From assembly GCA_002363155.1 (NCBI GenBank), contig DEWH01000022.1:1-57766 (forward strand): a DNA stretch of 57,766 nt. Reading direction: 5' to 3'. The translations under genes were made by a program, and so were the position numbers. The DNA is from Ruminococcaceae bacterium UBA3215 (GTDB taxonomy: Bacteria > Bacillota > Clostridia > Oscillospirales > Ruminococcaceae). Shown piece after piece: positions 50,534-57,766 of the stretch (its first letter is position 1; the number at the start of each line of letters is the position of its first letter). The notes under the pieces were generated by a model. That model did no database searches, was not told the origin of the DNA, and was given only the letters and a program-made list of their open reading frames with translations.

Positions 50534-51985
50534 TCACACAGAAAGCTCGGCTTTTTCGCCGAGGACGTCCTTATTAGCGTTAAGAACAGGCTTCACGCAC
50601 TCTTCTATGAACTCGGTCACCTGCTCGGGAGCACGTCCGGTGAAATGCTCCGGCTGGAGTGTGGCAAGTATCTCCTCTTTCGTGATTCCGAAGATCGGAT
50701 CGGCTGCAATGCGGTCAACAAGATCGTTCTCGCCGCCCTCTTCCTTGACGATGCGTCCGGCTGCCATGCTGTGCTGTCTGATATGCTCGTGCAGTTCCTG
50801 GCGGTCTCCGCCTTTCTTTACTGCCTGCATGATGATGTTCTCCGTCGCCATGAACGGAAGCTCCTTCATCACGCGCTGTCTTACGACCTTGTCATAAACC
50901 ACAAGTCCGCTCGTAACATTCAGCATTATGTTGAGTATAGCGTCCGCAGCAAGGAACGCTTCCGCAACGGCAATGCGCTTGTTCGCACTGTCATCGAGGG
51001 TGCGCTCAAACCACTGTGTTCCGGCTGTGAATGCGGGGTTGAGGGAATCTACCATAAGGTAGCGCGAAAGTGCCGTGATACGCTCGGAGCGCATCGGATT
51101 GCGCTTGTATGCCATAGCTGACGAGCCGATCTGGTCCTTCTCGAAAGGCTCTTCGATCTCCTTGAAGTTCTGGAGAAGACGGATATCGTAGCTGAACTTC
51201 GAGCAGCTCTCCGCAAGTCCGGCAAGAGCGGAAACTACCTGGTAATCAAGCTTGCGGGGATAAGTCTGACCGCTTACGGCGAAGCACTTCTCAAATCCCA
51301 TTTCCTCGGCTATCATCTGCTCCAGCTTCTTTATCTTTTCGGTCCTTTCCTTTTCGCTGAAGCCGGCAAACAGCTCAACAAAGCTTGCCTGTGTGCCGGT
51401 AGTGCCTTTCTGACCGAGAAGTTTCAGATTCTTCATTCTGTACTCGATCTCTTCAAGATCCATGAGCAGTTCCTGCGTCCAAAGAGTAGCGCGCTTGCCG
51501 ACAGTGGTGAGCTGCGCCGGCTGAAGGTGTGTGTATGCAAGACAGGGCATATCCTTGTACTTGTTTGCGAAATCAGCGAGATTTGCGATAACGTTGACGA
51601 GCTTTCTGTGAATGATAGCAAGAGCGTCGCGCATGATGATAACATCTGTGTTGTCGCCTACATAGCATGATGTAGCGCCGAGGTGGATAATGCCCTTTGC
51701 TTTCGGACATACAAGACCGTAAGCGTAAACGTGAGCCATTACGTCGTGGCGCACTTTCTTTTCGCGGGCTTCCGCAGCCGCAAAATCTATGTTGTCTATA
51801 TTGGCTTCAAGCTCCGCAACCTGTTCCTCGGTAATATTGAGACCAAGCTTCATCTCCGCTCTTGCGAGTGCAGTCCACAGTCTGCGGAAAGTAGAGAACT
51901 TCTTCTGCGCGGAAAAGACGTACTGCATCTCTTCACTTGCATAACGTGTACAGAACGGGCTTTCGTATGTTTCGTATTTTGTCAT
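50534..51985 (-). CDS. purB: Adenylosuccinate lyase
   Basis: 483 residues of the fumarase/aspartase superfamily. The signature loop GSSAMAYKRNP is present with the catalytic Ser, as are HLGATSCYVGDNTD and the TGTQASF region. It acts twice in purine synthesis, releasing fumarate from SAICAR and adenylosuccinate. The ATG at 51985 was chosen for its GGAGG; the upstream frame extension has no signal. Monocistronic. Confidence 0.96.
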   Translation of the reverse strand: MTKYETYESPFCTRYASEEMQYVFSAQKKFSTFRRLWTALARAEMKLGLNITEEQVAELEANIDNIDFAAAEAREKKVRHDVMAHVYAYGLVCPKAKGIIHLGATSCYVGDNTDVIIMRDALAIIHRKLVNVIANLADFANKYKDMPCLAYTHLQPAQLTTVGKRATLWTQELLMDLEEIEYRMKNLKLLGQKGTTGTQASFVELFAGFSEKERTEKIKKLEQMIAEEMGFEKCFAVSGQTYPRKLDYQVVSALAGLAESCSKFSYDIRLLQNFKEIEEPFEKDQIGSSAMAYKRNPMRSERITALSRYLMVDSLNPAFTAGTQWFERTLDDSANKRIAVAEAFLAADAILNIMLNVTSGLVVYDKVVRQRVMKELPFMATENIIMQAVKKGGDRQELHEHIRQHSMAAGRIVKEEGGENDLVDRIAADPIFGITKEEILATLQPEHFTGRAPEQVTEFIEECVKPVLNANKDVLGEKAELSV

Positions 51986-52025
51986 TTGAGTGCCTCCGTA
52001 TTTTTGTATTGATCGTAACAAGGAT

Positions 52026-52054
52026 ATTCTATCATAAAACCCGCAATTTTACAA
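52026..52054 (-). promoter_or_regulatory. Promoter of purB
   Basis: Minus strand TTGTAA (52054-52049), 17 bases, TAGAAT (52031-52026). Confidence 0.65.
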
Positions 52055-52112
52055 CCAAAATATCAAAAAAACATCAAAATTCGGAAAAATTACGAAAATT
52101 GTAAAAAAACAC

Positions 52113-52141
52113 TTGACAAAACGAGGACAATGTGTTAAAAT
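52113..52141 (+). promoter_or_regulatory. Promoter of tRNA-Gln
   Basis: TTGACA (52113-52118), 17 bases, TAAAAT (52136-52141). Confidence 0.75.
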
Positions 52142-52179
52142 TGAAAAGCTGAATGACCGGAGAGGTCTTTCATATATAT

Positions 52180-52255
52180 TGCGGTGTAGCCAAGCGGTAA
52201 GGCACCTGACTCTGACTCAGGCATTTCCGGGGTTCAAATCCCTGCACCGCAACCA
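52180..52255 (+). tRNA. tRNA-Gln (anticodon CTG)
   Basis: Cloverleaf with acceptor TGCGGTG/CACCGCA, anticodon stem CCTGA/TCAGG, loop CTCTGAC (CTG at 52212-52214), T-loop GGTTCAAATCC and encoded CCA. The U1-A72 pair is usual for tRNA-Gln. Confidence 0.97.
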
Positions 52256-52275
52256 GTGGCGAACGCGCCACTGCG

Positions 52276-52360
52276 AATCCGCCTACAGTTTCATCTGTGG
52301 GCGGATTTTTGTGTCGTATCGCAAATTATACCAGAAGATTTGAAACTCTTGTGCGGCGAA
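52276..52360 (+). repeat. tRNA-trailing repeat Rep-2, copy 2 (with terminator)
   Basis: 85 bp matching 16159-16243. It begins with the terminator stem ATCCGCCTACAG / CTGTGGGCGGAT and TTTTTG. Confidence 0.9.
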
Positions 52361-52372
52361 CGCGCCGCTCCG

Positions 52373-52409
52373 AATCCGCCTATGGTCTTGCATAGGCGGG
52401 TTATTTTTT
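52373..52409 (+). terminator. Second terminator after tRNA-Gln
   Basis: Stem AATCCGCCTATG / CATAGGCGGGTT with a 6-base loop, then ATTTTTTC. The left arm repeats the start of Rep-2, suggesting partial duplication. Confidence 0.8.
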
Positions 52410-52526
52410 CGCCCGTATCACATTATTCCGTACAGATTTGTTGCTTCCGTGCGGTTCTCTTACATGAGCTTTCGGATATTTCCGGTATGCTCTTTCGCCG
52501 GTTTTGTGTAAATCCGACCGAATTAA

Positions 52527-52559
52527 AAGACTGCCGATTGTTTGACGACCGGCAGTCTT
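52527..52559. terminator. AAGACTGCCG/CGGCAGTCTT hairpin
   Basis: A perfect 10-bp stem of the same kind as the Rep-1 core hairpin, flanked by A and T runs, so it may end transcripts both ways. Confidence 0.65.
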
Positions 52560-52603
52560 GTTTGTTATGGAATTTCTGTGATCTCCGTGTAACGGAATTC
52601 GCC

Positions 52604-52665
52604 GCGGGGCGTTCCCCGCCGCGGTGCAGCTGCGTAAGCTGCCGCCGTCCGCGCAGGACAAAGCG
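52604..52665 (+). repeat. GC-rich repeat Rep-3, copy 2
   Basis: 62 bp, five differences from 7225-7286. The hairpin is GCAGCT-gcgta-AGCTGC here, against CCAGCC-gcgca-GGCTGG there, so two base pairs have changed on both sides. Confidence 0.9.
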
Positions 52666-52678
52666 CGCAGGCGCAGAC

Positions 52679-53317
52679 TTACAGCTTTGAATAACCGAAC
52701 GCATTTACAAGTGCGTCGATCTTCTGCTTGGACTTGCACATCGGGCATTCCGAAGCGGCGTAGGTGTGGTAATCCGGGATATCTTCCTCTGTGAAGATAG
52801 AATCCACCTTTATACCGATTATCTCGTCGATAGCGCTGAAAAGTGCGCAGGCGCCGACGAGCTTTCCGCTGTAGTAATCGAGGCAGCGTGCGAATCTCTC
52901 GATAGACCAGCCGGTAGAAGCGGACGAGATGAGGAGGAGTATCTGCTTGTTCCAGATCTTCTTCTGTGCGTCGTCACGGAATATCATCTGACCGTTGGAG
53001 TTGATCTCGGGGGTAAGAATGTCGATATCCTTGCCGGAATTTACCGAAGCCATGCTCGAATCCGCAAGCTCCTGCGCAAGGTAAGCGCCGAGGGTCTCGG
53101 TCCCCTCAAGGCAGATGATAGTATCTATCTGTGCCATATTATACTTCACCGCGATCATCTTAGCGGTCTCGCGCGCCATTCTGAAGCTCGTCTTGATCGA
53201 GTTGAGATCAACATAATGATTTATGTGGGAGTGGTTTGTGGCAAAATGCCCGGGGATAATACCCATTTGTATCTGCTTGTTGCCCTTGGCTGAGATCATC
53301 TTTTTTCTGCTTTCCAT
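52679..53317 (-). CDS. Orotate phosphoribosyltransferase-like protein
   Basis: 212 residues of the type I PRTase fold. IDTIICLEGTETLGAYLAQEL is present. The PRPP loop is degenerate (ILLLISSASTG instead of the acidic VDDxxTTG form), so PRPP binding may be altered. The C-terminus (YHTYAASECPMCKSKQKIDALVN) has a CxxC that may hold zinc. Similar clostridial proteins are annotated as orotate phosphoribosyltransferase, from memory. GGAGG precedes the ATG; promoter at 53362-53390. Confidence 0.65.
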   Translation of the reverse strand: MESRKKMISAKGNKQIQMGIIPGHFATNHSHINHYVDLNSIKTSFRMARETAKMIAVKYNMAQIDTIICLEGTETLGAYLAQELADSSMASVNSGKDIDILTPEINSNGQMIFRDDAQKKIWNKQILLLISSASTGWSIERFARCLDYYSGKLVGACALFSAIDEIIGIKVDSIFTEEDIPDYHTYAASECPMCKSKQKIDALVNAFGYSKL

Positions 53318-53361
53318 ATAAACCTCCGTTCACGCGGTAAGAATTTATTTTTGCAACCTTT

Positions 53362-53390
53362 AGTATATCATAATTGCAGTTTTTTTTCAA
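53362..53390 (-). promoter_or_regulatory. Promoter of PRTase-like gene
   Basis: Minus strand TTGAAA (53390-53385), 17 bases, TATACT (53367-53362). Confidence 0.65.
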
Positions 53391-53404
53391 TAGCGTAAAA
53401 ATAA

Positions 53405-53446
53405 AAATATCGCCCCGGATTTTGTAAGTTTCTACAAAATCCGGGG
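53405..53446 (-). terminator. Terminator, distal, of lipoprotein gene
   Basis: Perfect 14-bp stem CCCCGGATTTTGTA / TACAAAATCCGGGG. On the minus strand it is followed by CGATATTTTTATTTTT. Confidence 0.8.
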
Positions 53447-53509
53447 CAGAGAGGTTACTGTTTTGTTGATTTGTGGAAACCGACAGTATATCTAATGTCA
53501 AGCTGATTA

Positions 53510-53544
53510 TAATATAAAAGAGCCGATAAATATTCGACTCTTTT
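53510..53544 (-). terminator. Terminator, proximal, of lipoprotein gene
   Basis: Stem AAAAGAGCCGA / TCGACTCTTTT with one mismatch. It is 20 bp past the stop codon. Confidence 0.75.
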
Positions 53545-53563
53545 ATTATAGGTGCTATGTGAA

Positions 53564-54562
53564 TTATATGTTATTATTAATGTATATCATTCTGTTTATT
53601 TTATTGTCTGCGTTTTGCATTAAAACCAATGTATATTGATTGTTTTTTATAGCAAAACAGTTCATATCATTGCTATCGTGTCCCATTTTTAATGTGTTAT
53701 TATTTTCGTCTATCGAAAGAAATGTTGTCAATTCATTAAGAACCTTTTTATAATCTCCGCAAGGATATAAAGAGTATTCTTCTCCGTTCGGCAATTTGAT
53801 AACCGCTTCTATAATAACAGGGTTGCTTTCAGCGGACAATGTACCCGTTCCACTATACCATACAGCTTTTATATGTGTATCGTCATTGATGTATGCCGCA
53901 TCTGCAAGTACATTTCCACTTCCATCTACAAGTTCAAAACAAAGAGAGTAACCACCCAAGCCTTTCACATTTCCTTCTTCGTTAGGCGTTATTAACTCTT
54001 CATAGTTATAATAATGCTTTATTCCTGTGAATTTATATTTAGCTTTCTTATTATCTACTTCAGCAAAAACGGTCTGTTTAATATTATAATATTCTGCATC
54101 TTCTTTTCTTGCTGTGGTAAATTTACACGGTAGTCCATTTATAAAGTTATCATATTTGGAATGCCCTATTAAATCAATAGTGTGTATTTTTTGTTTTTCT
54201 GACGGCTTGTCCCAATGTATATTAGACTCACCGAACAAATTGTAATCCCCCTTTTCATAGTATTTTAAATTTACTTCAAGGGTAACATTATCAGGTATGT
54301 TCGGTTCGAGTGTCGTGTTATAAACTTCATCGGTTCTACTTGTAGGAACATACGTTTCTATAGGTTCTGTTGTTTCTGGTGTTTCTTCAGCTGATGTTGT
54401 CGGTGCTGTTGTAACCTCTTCTGTTTTTTCTGTGGTATAAGTATCATCACTTACAACGATTGATGTTTGTACAGCGGTGTTATTATTGCCGCTTGAATTA
54501 CAGCCTGTGGTTGCAATTATGGTTGCTGATAATACAAGTGCAATTATTTTATTGTTTTTCAT
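53564..54562 (-). CDS. Lipoprotein of unknown function with structured leader
   Basis: 332 residues. The lipoprotein signal is IIATTGC (Cys21), followed by a Thr/Glu/Val-rich linker (about 30-85) like those of the two element B lipoproteins. The mature domain (about 90-332) is beta-rich (NVTLEVNLKYYEKGDYNLFG, YSLCFELVDGSGNVLADAAY, EAVIKLPNGEEYSLYPCGDY) and is not recognised. The gene is clearly more A+T-rich than its neighbours, hinting at transfer. AAAGGAG precedes the ATG but sits inside a 12-bp inverted repeat with an upstream partner. The leader is about 225 bases. Confidence 0.75.
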   Translation of the reverse strand: MKNNKIIALVLSATIIATTGCNSSGNNNTAVQTSIVVSDDTYTTEKTEEVTTAPTTSAEETPETTEPIETYVPTSRTDEVYNTTLEPNIPDNVTLEVNLKYYEKGDYNLFGESNIHWDKPSEKQKIHTIDLIGHSKYDNFINGLPCKFTTARKEDAEYYNIKQTVFAEVDNKKAKYKFTGIKHYYNYEELITPNEEGNVKGLGGYSLCFELVDGSGNVLADAAYINDDTHIKAVWYSGTGTLSAESNPVIIEAVIKLPNGEEYSLYPCGDYKKVLNELTTFLSIDENNNTLKMGHDSNDMNCFAIKNNQYTLVLMQNADNKINRMIYINNNI

Positions 54563-54798
54563 AGTTTGGTCTCCTTTACGGTGCGCCTAAATCTCCGCAA
54601 ACTAAAAATGCGCGGCAATTCAAGCCGCGCACCGTAAAAATACAAGCCTGAATTGCTGCGACACAACACATTTTTCGTCAAAACAGAGTACACGAAAAAG
54701 CTTGCACCTTTACCTCAGTAAAAGTACACTGTTTTGACAAAAATATGCATAGCATATCCTGTAAATATTCAAATGTGTTATGTCGCACATTAAGTATA
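54563..54798 (-). ncRNA. Structured 5' leader, candidate RNA regulator
   Basis: On the minus strand an extended -10 TGC-TATACT (54798-54793) places the start near 54787. The RNA would open with a 17-bp arm (54787-54771) pairing with 54673-54657 (one mismatch), enclosing a 15-bp stem (54738-54724 with 54691-54677, one mismatch). Nearer the gene, a GCGCGGC/GCCGCGC hairpin followed by ATTTTTAG (54630-54605) looks like a terminator. The alternative TTTACGGTGCGC / GCGCACCGTAAA pairing (54638-54627 with 54586-54575) overlaps it and would cover the AAAGGAG site. I match no known riboswitch class. Confidence 0.55.
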
Positions 54799-54875
54799 GC
54801 ATAATCCCGCGCTCTTTTCTATCGTCTATACTGCACAAAAAATCCCGACAATAGTTGTAATAATTGTAAAATTTT

Positions 54876-54891
54876 ATGGAAACGTTTACAT
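54876..54891. promoter_or_regulatory. CcpA-type cre site
   Basis: ATGGAAACGTTTACAT fits the cre consensus WTGNAARCGNWWWCAW at every position. It ends three bases before the -35 of the cellobiose phosphorylase promoter. A LacI-family cellobiose regulator could also bind it. Confidence 0.75.
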
Positions 54892-54894
54892 ATA

Positions 54895-54923
54895 TTGATA
54901 TTTTTGCCGAAATAATATATAAT
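54895..54923 (+). promoter_or_regulatory. Promoter of cellobiose phosphorylase
   Basis: TTGATA (54895-54900), 17 bases, TATAAT (54918-54923). The leader is about 70 bases. Confidence 0.8.
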
Positions 54924-54998
54924 TGATATATCATGTGGAAGAATGCCCCGCTGTTCGACAGGCGGCATCTTCAGATAAGAAAGGACTGGTAAAATCCA

Positions 54999-57500
54999 AT
55001 GAAATTCGGTTATTTTGACGACGCCAACAAGGAATACGTCATCACTTCTCCTAAGACCCCCTATCCGTGGATAAACTACCTCGGAACTCAAGGGTTCTTC
55101 TCCCTTATCTCGAATACAGCAGGCGGCTACAGCTTCTATAAGGACGCAAGACTCCGCCGTATCACGCGCTACCGCTACAACAACGTCCCCGTGGATATGG
55201 GCGGACGCTATTTCTATATCAACGACGACGGTCATGTATGGAACCCCGGCTGGTCTCCCGTGAAAACCGAGCTTGACAGCTACGAGTGCCGCCACGGTAT
55301 GGGCTACACCATTATCAAGGGCGAATCCAAGGGCATCGAAGCCAAGGTGACTTTCTTCGTTCCCCAGAACTTCAACGGTGAGATACAGAAGGTAACGATC
55401 ACCAACAAGACCGGTGCATTCAAGTCCGTAAAGCTGTTCAGCTTCCTCGAATGGTGTCTCTGGGACGCGCAGGACGATTCCACCAACTTCCAGAGAAACT
55501 TCAATACCGGCGAAGTTGAGATCGAAGGCAGCACTATCTACCACAAGACCGAATACAAGGAGAGACGCGACCACTACGCATTCTACTCCGTAAACACGAA
55601 GATAATGGGCTTCGATACGGACCGCGAGAGCTTCCTCGGTCTGTACAACGGCTTCGGCGAGCCGCAGACAGTAATGAAAGGCTCACCCAACAACTCCGTT
55701 GCCGACGGCTGGTCACCTATCGCTTCCCACTACATTGATGTTCCCCTCGAAGCCGGCGAGAGCAAGGATTTCGTATTCGTGCTGGGCTACGTTGAGAACA
55801 AGTTCGAGGAGAAGTTCGCTCCCGATCTTACCCCCGATGACAAGATCATCACCACCGCAAACTCAAAGAAGAATATCATAAACAAGACCAAGGCTCATGA
55901 GATGATCGCTATGTGCGACACCGCGGAGAAGGCTGACAAGCTGTTCAACGAGCTGAAGGCATACTGGAACACTCTTCTCTGCCAGTATCATGTTGAATCC
56001 CCCGACGAGAAGGTCAACAGAATGGTCAACATCTGGAACCAGTACCAGTGCATGGTAACATTCAATATGTCGCGTTCCGCTTCCTACTTCGAGAGCGGTA
56101 TCGGCAGAGGAATGGGCTTCCGTGACAGCAACCAGGATCTCCTCGGATTCGTTCATCAGATCCCCGAACGCGCAAGAGAGCGTGTACTTGACCTTGCGGC
56201 TACAATGCTTGAGGACGGCGGTGCATACCACCAGTACCAGCCTCTCACCAAGAAGGGCAACCACGAGCTCGGCTCGAACTTCAACGATGACCCGCTGTGG
56301 ATGATACTCGCTGTTGCTGCGTATATCAAGGAGACCGGCGACAAGTCGATACTTGACGAGGTAGTGCCTTACGAGAACGACGACAGCAAGGCTGCGTCCA
56401 TGCTTGATCACATGAAGAGAGCATTCAACCACGTCGTTAATAAGGTAGGCCCTCACGGACTGCCGCTGAGCGGACGTGCGGACTGGAACGACTGTCTGAA
56501 CCTGTCCTGCTTCTCGGACAAGCCCGGCGAGTCCTTCCAGACCTACAACAACAAGGAAATGTTCAAGGATCCGCCGTTCTACAGCAAGATCGCGGAATCC
56601 GTAATGATCGCGGGAATGTTCTGCTTCATCGGACCGGAATATGCTGCTATGTGCAGACTTATGGGCGACGAGGAAGAAGCAAAGCGCGCGGACGCTGAAG
56701 TAGCGAAGATGAAAGAGCGGACCATGAAGTTCGGCTATGACGGAGAATGGTTCCTGCGTGCATACGATCACAACGGCAACAAGGTAGGCTCTCACGAGAA
56801 TGAGGAAGGCAAGATCTTCATCGAACCTCAGGGCTTCTGCGTACTTGCAGGTCTCGGCAAGGAAACCGGCGATGACATCAAGACCCTCAACAGCGTTGAC
56901 AAGTACCTCAACTCCGATCACGGTCTTGTACTCAACAACCCCGCATTTACGCACTATTACAAGGAATACGGCGAGATCTCCACATATCCGGGCGGATACA
57001 AGGAGAACGCAGGTATATTCTGCCACAACAACGCATGGATCATGTGCGCTGAAGCTGCTGTGGGCAGAGGAGACAAGGCATTTGAGTATTATTCAAAGAT
57101 AGCTCCCGCATTCAGAGAAGAGCATTCCGATCTCCACAGAACAGAGCCGTATGTTTACGCTCAGATGATCGCGGGCAAGGACGCTCCGAGACACGGCGAA
57201 GCAAAGAACAGCTGGCTCACGGGTACAGCTGCATGGAACTTTGTAGCTATCTCGCAGTATATCCTCGGCATCAAGCCCCAGTATGAAGGACTCAAGGTTG
57301 ATCCTTCCATTCCGAAGGCATGGGACGGCTTCACGATTTCGAGACTGTTCAGAGGCGCTACCTACAACATCACCGTCAAGAACCCCGATCACGTTTCAAG
57401 CGGCGTAAAGTCCATGACTGTTGACGGAAAGGCAGTTGACGGAAACGTTATCCCCGCATTCGCAAACGGCAACCACACAGTAGAAGTGATTCTCGGCTGA
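54999..57500 (+). CDS. cbpA: Cellobiose phosphorylase (GH94)
   Basis: 833 residues, cytoplasmic. It phosphorolyses cellobiose to glucose 1-phosphate and glucose, saving ATP during cellulose use. The N-terminal sandwich (MKFGYFDDANKEYVI, WINYLGTQGFFSLISNTAGG), the helical (alpha/alpha)6 catalytic domain with the general acid Asp in GRADWNDCLN (about 490), and SRSASYFESGIGRGMGFRDS are nearly those of the Clostridium thermocellum enzyme. A short insertion (about 512-525) follows the catalytic loop. AAAGGA lies rather far (14 bases) before the ATG. It is monocistronic, with a cre-like site upstream. Confidence 0.96.
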   Translation: MKFGYFDDANKEYVITSPKTPYPWINYLGTQGFFSLISNTAGGYSFYKDARLRRITRYRYNNVPVDMGGRYFYINDDGHVWNPGWSPVKTELDSYECRHGMGYTIIKGESKGIEAKVTFFVPQNFNGEIQKVTITNKTGAFKSVKLFSFLEWCLWDAQDDSTNFQRNFNTGEVEIEGSTIYHKTEYKERRDHYAFYSVNTKIMGFDTDRESFLGLYNGFGEPQTVMKGSPNNSVADGWSPIASHYIDVPLEAGESKDFVFVLGYVENKFEEKFAPDLTPDDKIITTANSKKNIINKTKAHEMIAMCDTAEKADKLFNELKAYWNTLLCQYHVESPDEKVNRMVNIWNQYQCMVTFNMSRSASYFESGIGRGMGFRDSNQDLLGFVHQIPERARERVLDLAATMLEDGGAYHQYQPLTKKGNHELGSNFNDDPLWMILAVAAYIKETGDKSILDEVVPYENDDSKAASMLDHMKRAFNHVVNKVGPHGLPLSGRADWNDCLNLSCFSDKPGESFQTYNNKEMFKDPPFYSKIAESVMIAGMFCFIGPEYAAMCRLMGDEEEAKRADAEVAKMKERTMKFGYDGEWFLRAYDHNGNKVGSHENEEGKIFIEPQGFCVLAGLGKETGDDIKTLNSVDKYLNSDHGLVLNNPAFTHYYKEYGEISTYPGGYKENAGIFCHNNAWIMCAEAAVGRGDKAFEYYSKIAPAFREEHSDLHRTEPYVYAQMIAGKDAPRHGEAKNSWLTGTAAWNFVAISQYILGIKPQYEGLKVDPSIPKAWDGFTISRLFRGATYNITVKNPDHVSSGVKSMTVDGKAVDGNVIPAFANGNHTVEVILG

Positions 57501-57549
57501 GCGGGGAACGCCCTCGAGACAGTCGCTTGCGCTCGAGAAGAGTCGCGCA

Positions 57550-57766
57550 CGGCGCTCGAGACTTGGGGGAAACCTTTCTGAAGAAAGGTTCTCCCCCAAA
57601 CCCCTTTCCAAAGACTTTTAATCGCTCCGCAGTTAAGGGAGAGGGTTTATCAGAACAGAATAAAGACTGCCGAAACCAATAAATTTCAGCAGTCTTTTCT
57701 TGTATTCAGATGAATATAGCTAACCGAGGTGCTGCACCCGTCCATAGAAGAATGTCGCTACGCATT
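57550..57766 (-). repeat. Dispersed repeat Rep-1, copy 3
   Basis: Inverted relative to copies 1 and 2 and running off the window end. It contains all modules, including the hairpin near 57667-57700 and a further hairpin GGGGGAAACCTTTC / GAAAGGTTCTCCCCC (57566-57597) that may end the cellobiose phosphorylase transcript. Confidence 0.85.

Noticed and set aside
55863..57026. 387-codon minus strand frame inside cellobiose phosphorylase
   Set aside because: Shadow of GH94. No protein-like motifs.

Overview
The window looks like chromosomal DNA of an anaerobic, fibre-degrading Firmicute of the Ruminococcus type (Oscillospirales). The reasons are a GH94 cellobiose phosphorylase very close to the clostridial/ruminococcal enzymes, an IspH-ribosomal protein S1 fusion, a Re-citrate-synthase-like enzyme, an RNase M5 with the Firmicute C-terminal domain, and consensus sigma-A promoters (TTGACA-17-TATAAT) with AGGAGG ribosome binding sites. 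The genus is an inference.

Layout. 0.4-7.1 kb: an ABC exporter, a DUF4236 protein, a secreted acidic protein, a 39-residue small protein in its own transcription unit, and a DUF1624 membrane acyltransferase. 7.3-10.9 kb: a tight operon holA-rnmV-(methyltransferase/pyrophosphatase fusion)-asparaginase. 11.0-12.4 kb: a citrate/isopropylmalate synthase-type enzyme. 12.6-15.9 kb: the leftward operon cmk-plsC-ispH/rpsA. 16.06 kb: tRNA-Arg(ACG).

16.47-34.29 kb is an integrative island made of two adjacent elements at the 3' end of guaA. Element A (16474-23426) carries an AlbA_2/HATPase regulator-like protein, an unusual 1088-residue flavoprotein-primase-helicase-PLD fusion, a truncated integrase, an excisionase-like protein and a repressor. 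Element B (23417-34286) carries two related lipoproteins, a TnpV-like protein, a P4-type helicase, an excisionase-like protein, a repressor and an intact tyrosine integrase. Both elements have guaA-tail att cores and paired 11-bp-spaced direct repeats. These lie 112-113 bp inside the left core and exactly 78 bp before the right core. Each element has a divergent promoter pair with repeated operator candidates.

34.3-57.5 kb: guaA; a paaK-ACT operon; an ExbB/ExbD-like three-gene operon followed by a DUF11 protein; a tetR-monooxygenase-decarboxylase/cupin operon; a GH59-like glycosidase; nrdR-hit; a sugar isomerase-like gene; secDF; purB; tRNA-Gln(CTG); an orotate phosphoribosyltransferase-like gene; a lipoprotein with a highly structured 5' leader; and cellobiose phosphorylase behind a perfect CcpA-type cre match.

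The intergenic space is rich in dispersed repeats. A modular repeat of about 190 bp occurs in three copies, at both window ends (inverted) and before purB. An 85-bp repeat follows both tRNAs. A 62-bp GC-rich repeat has compensatory changes in its hairpin. There are also several short tandem arrays. All functions are read from translated sequence and motif memory; no database search was possible.
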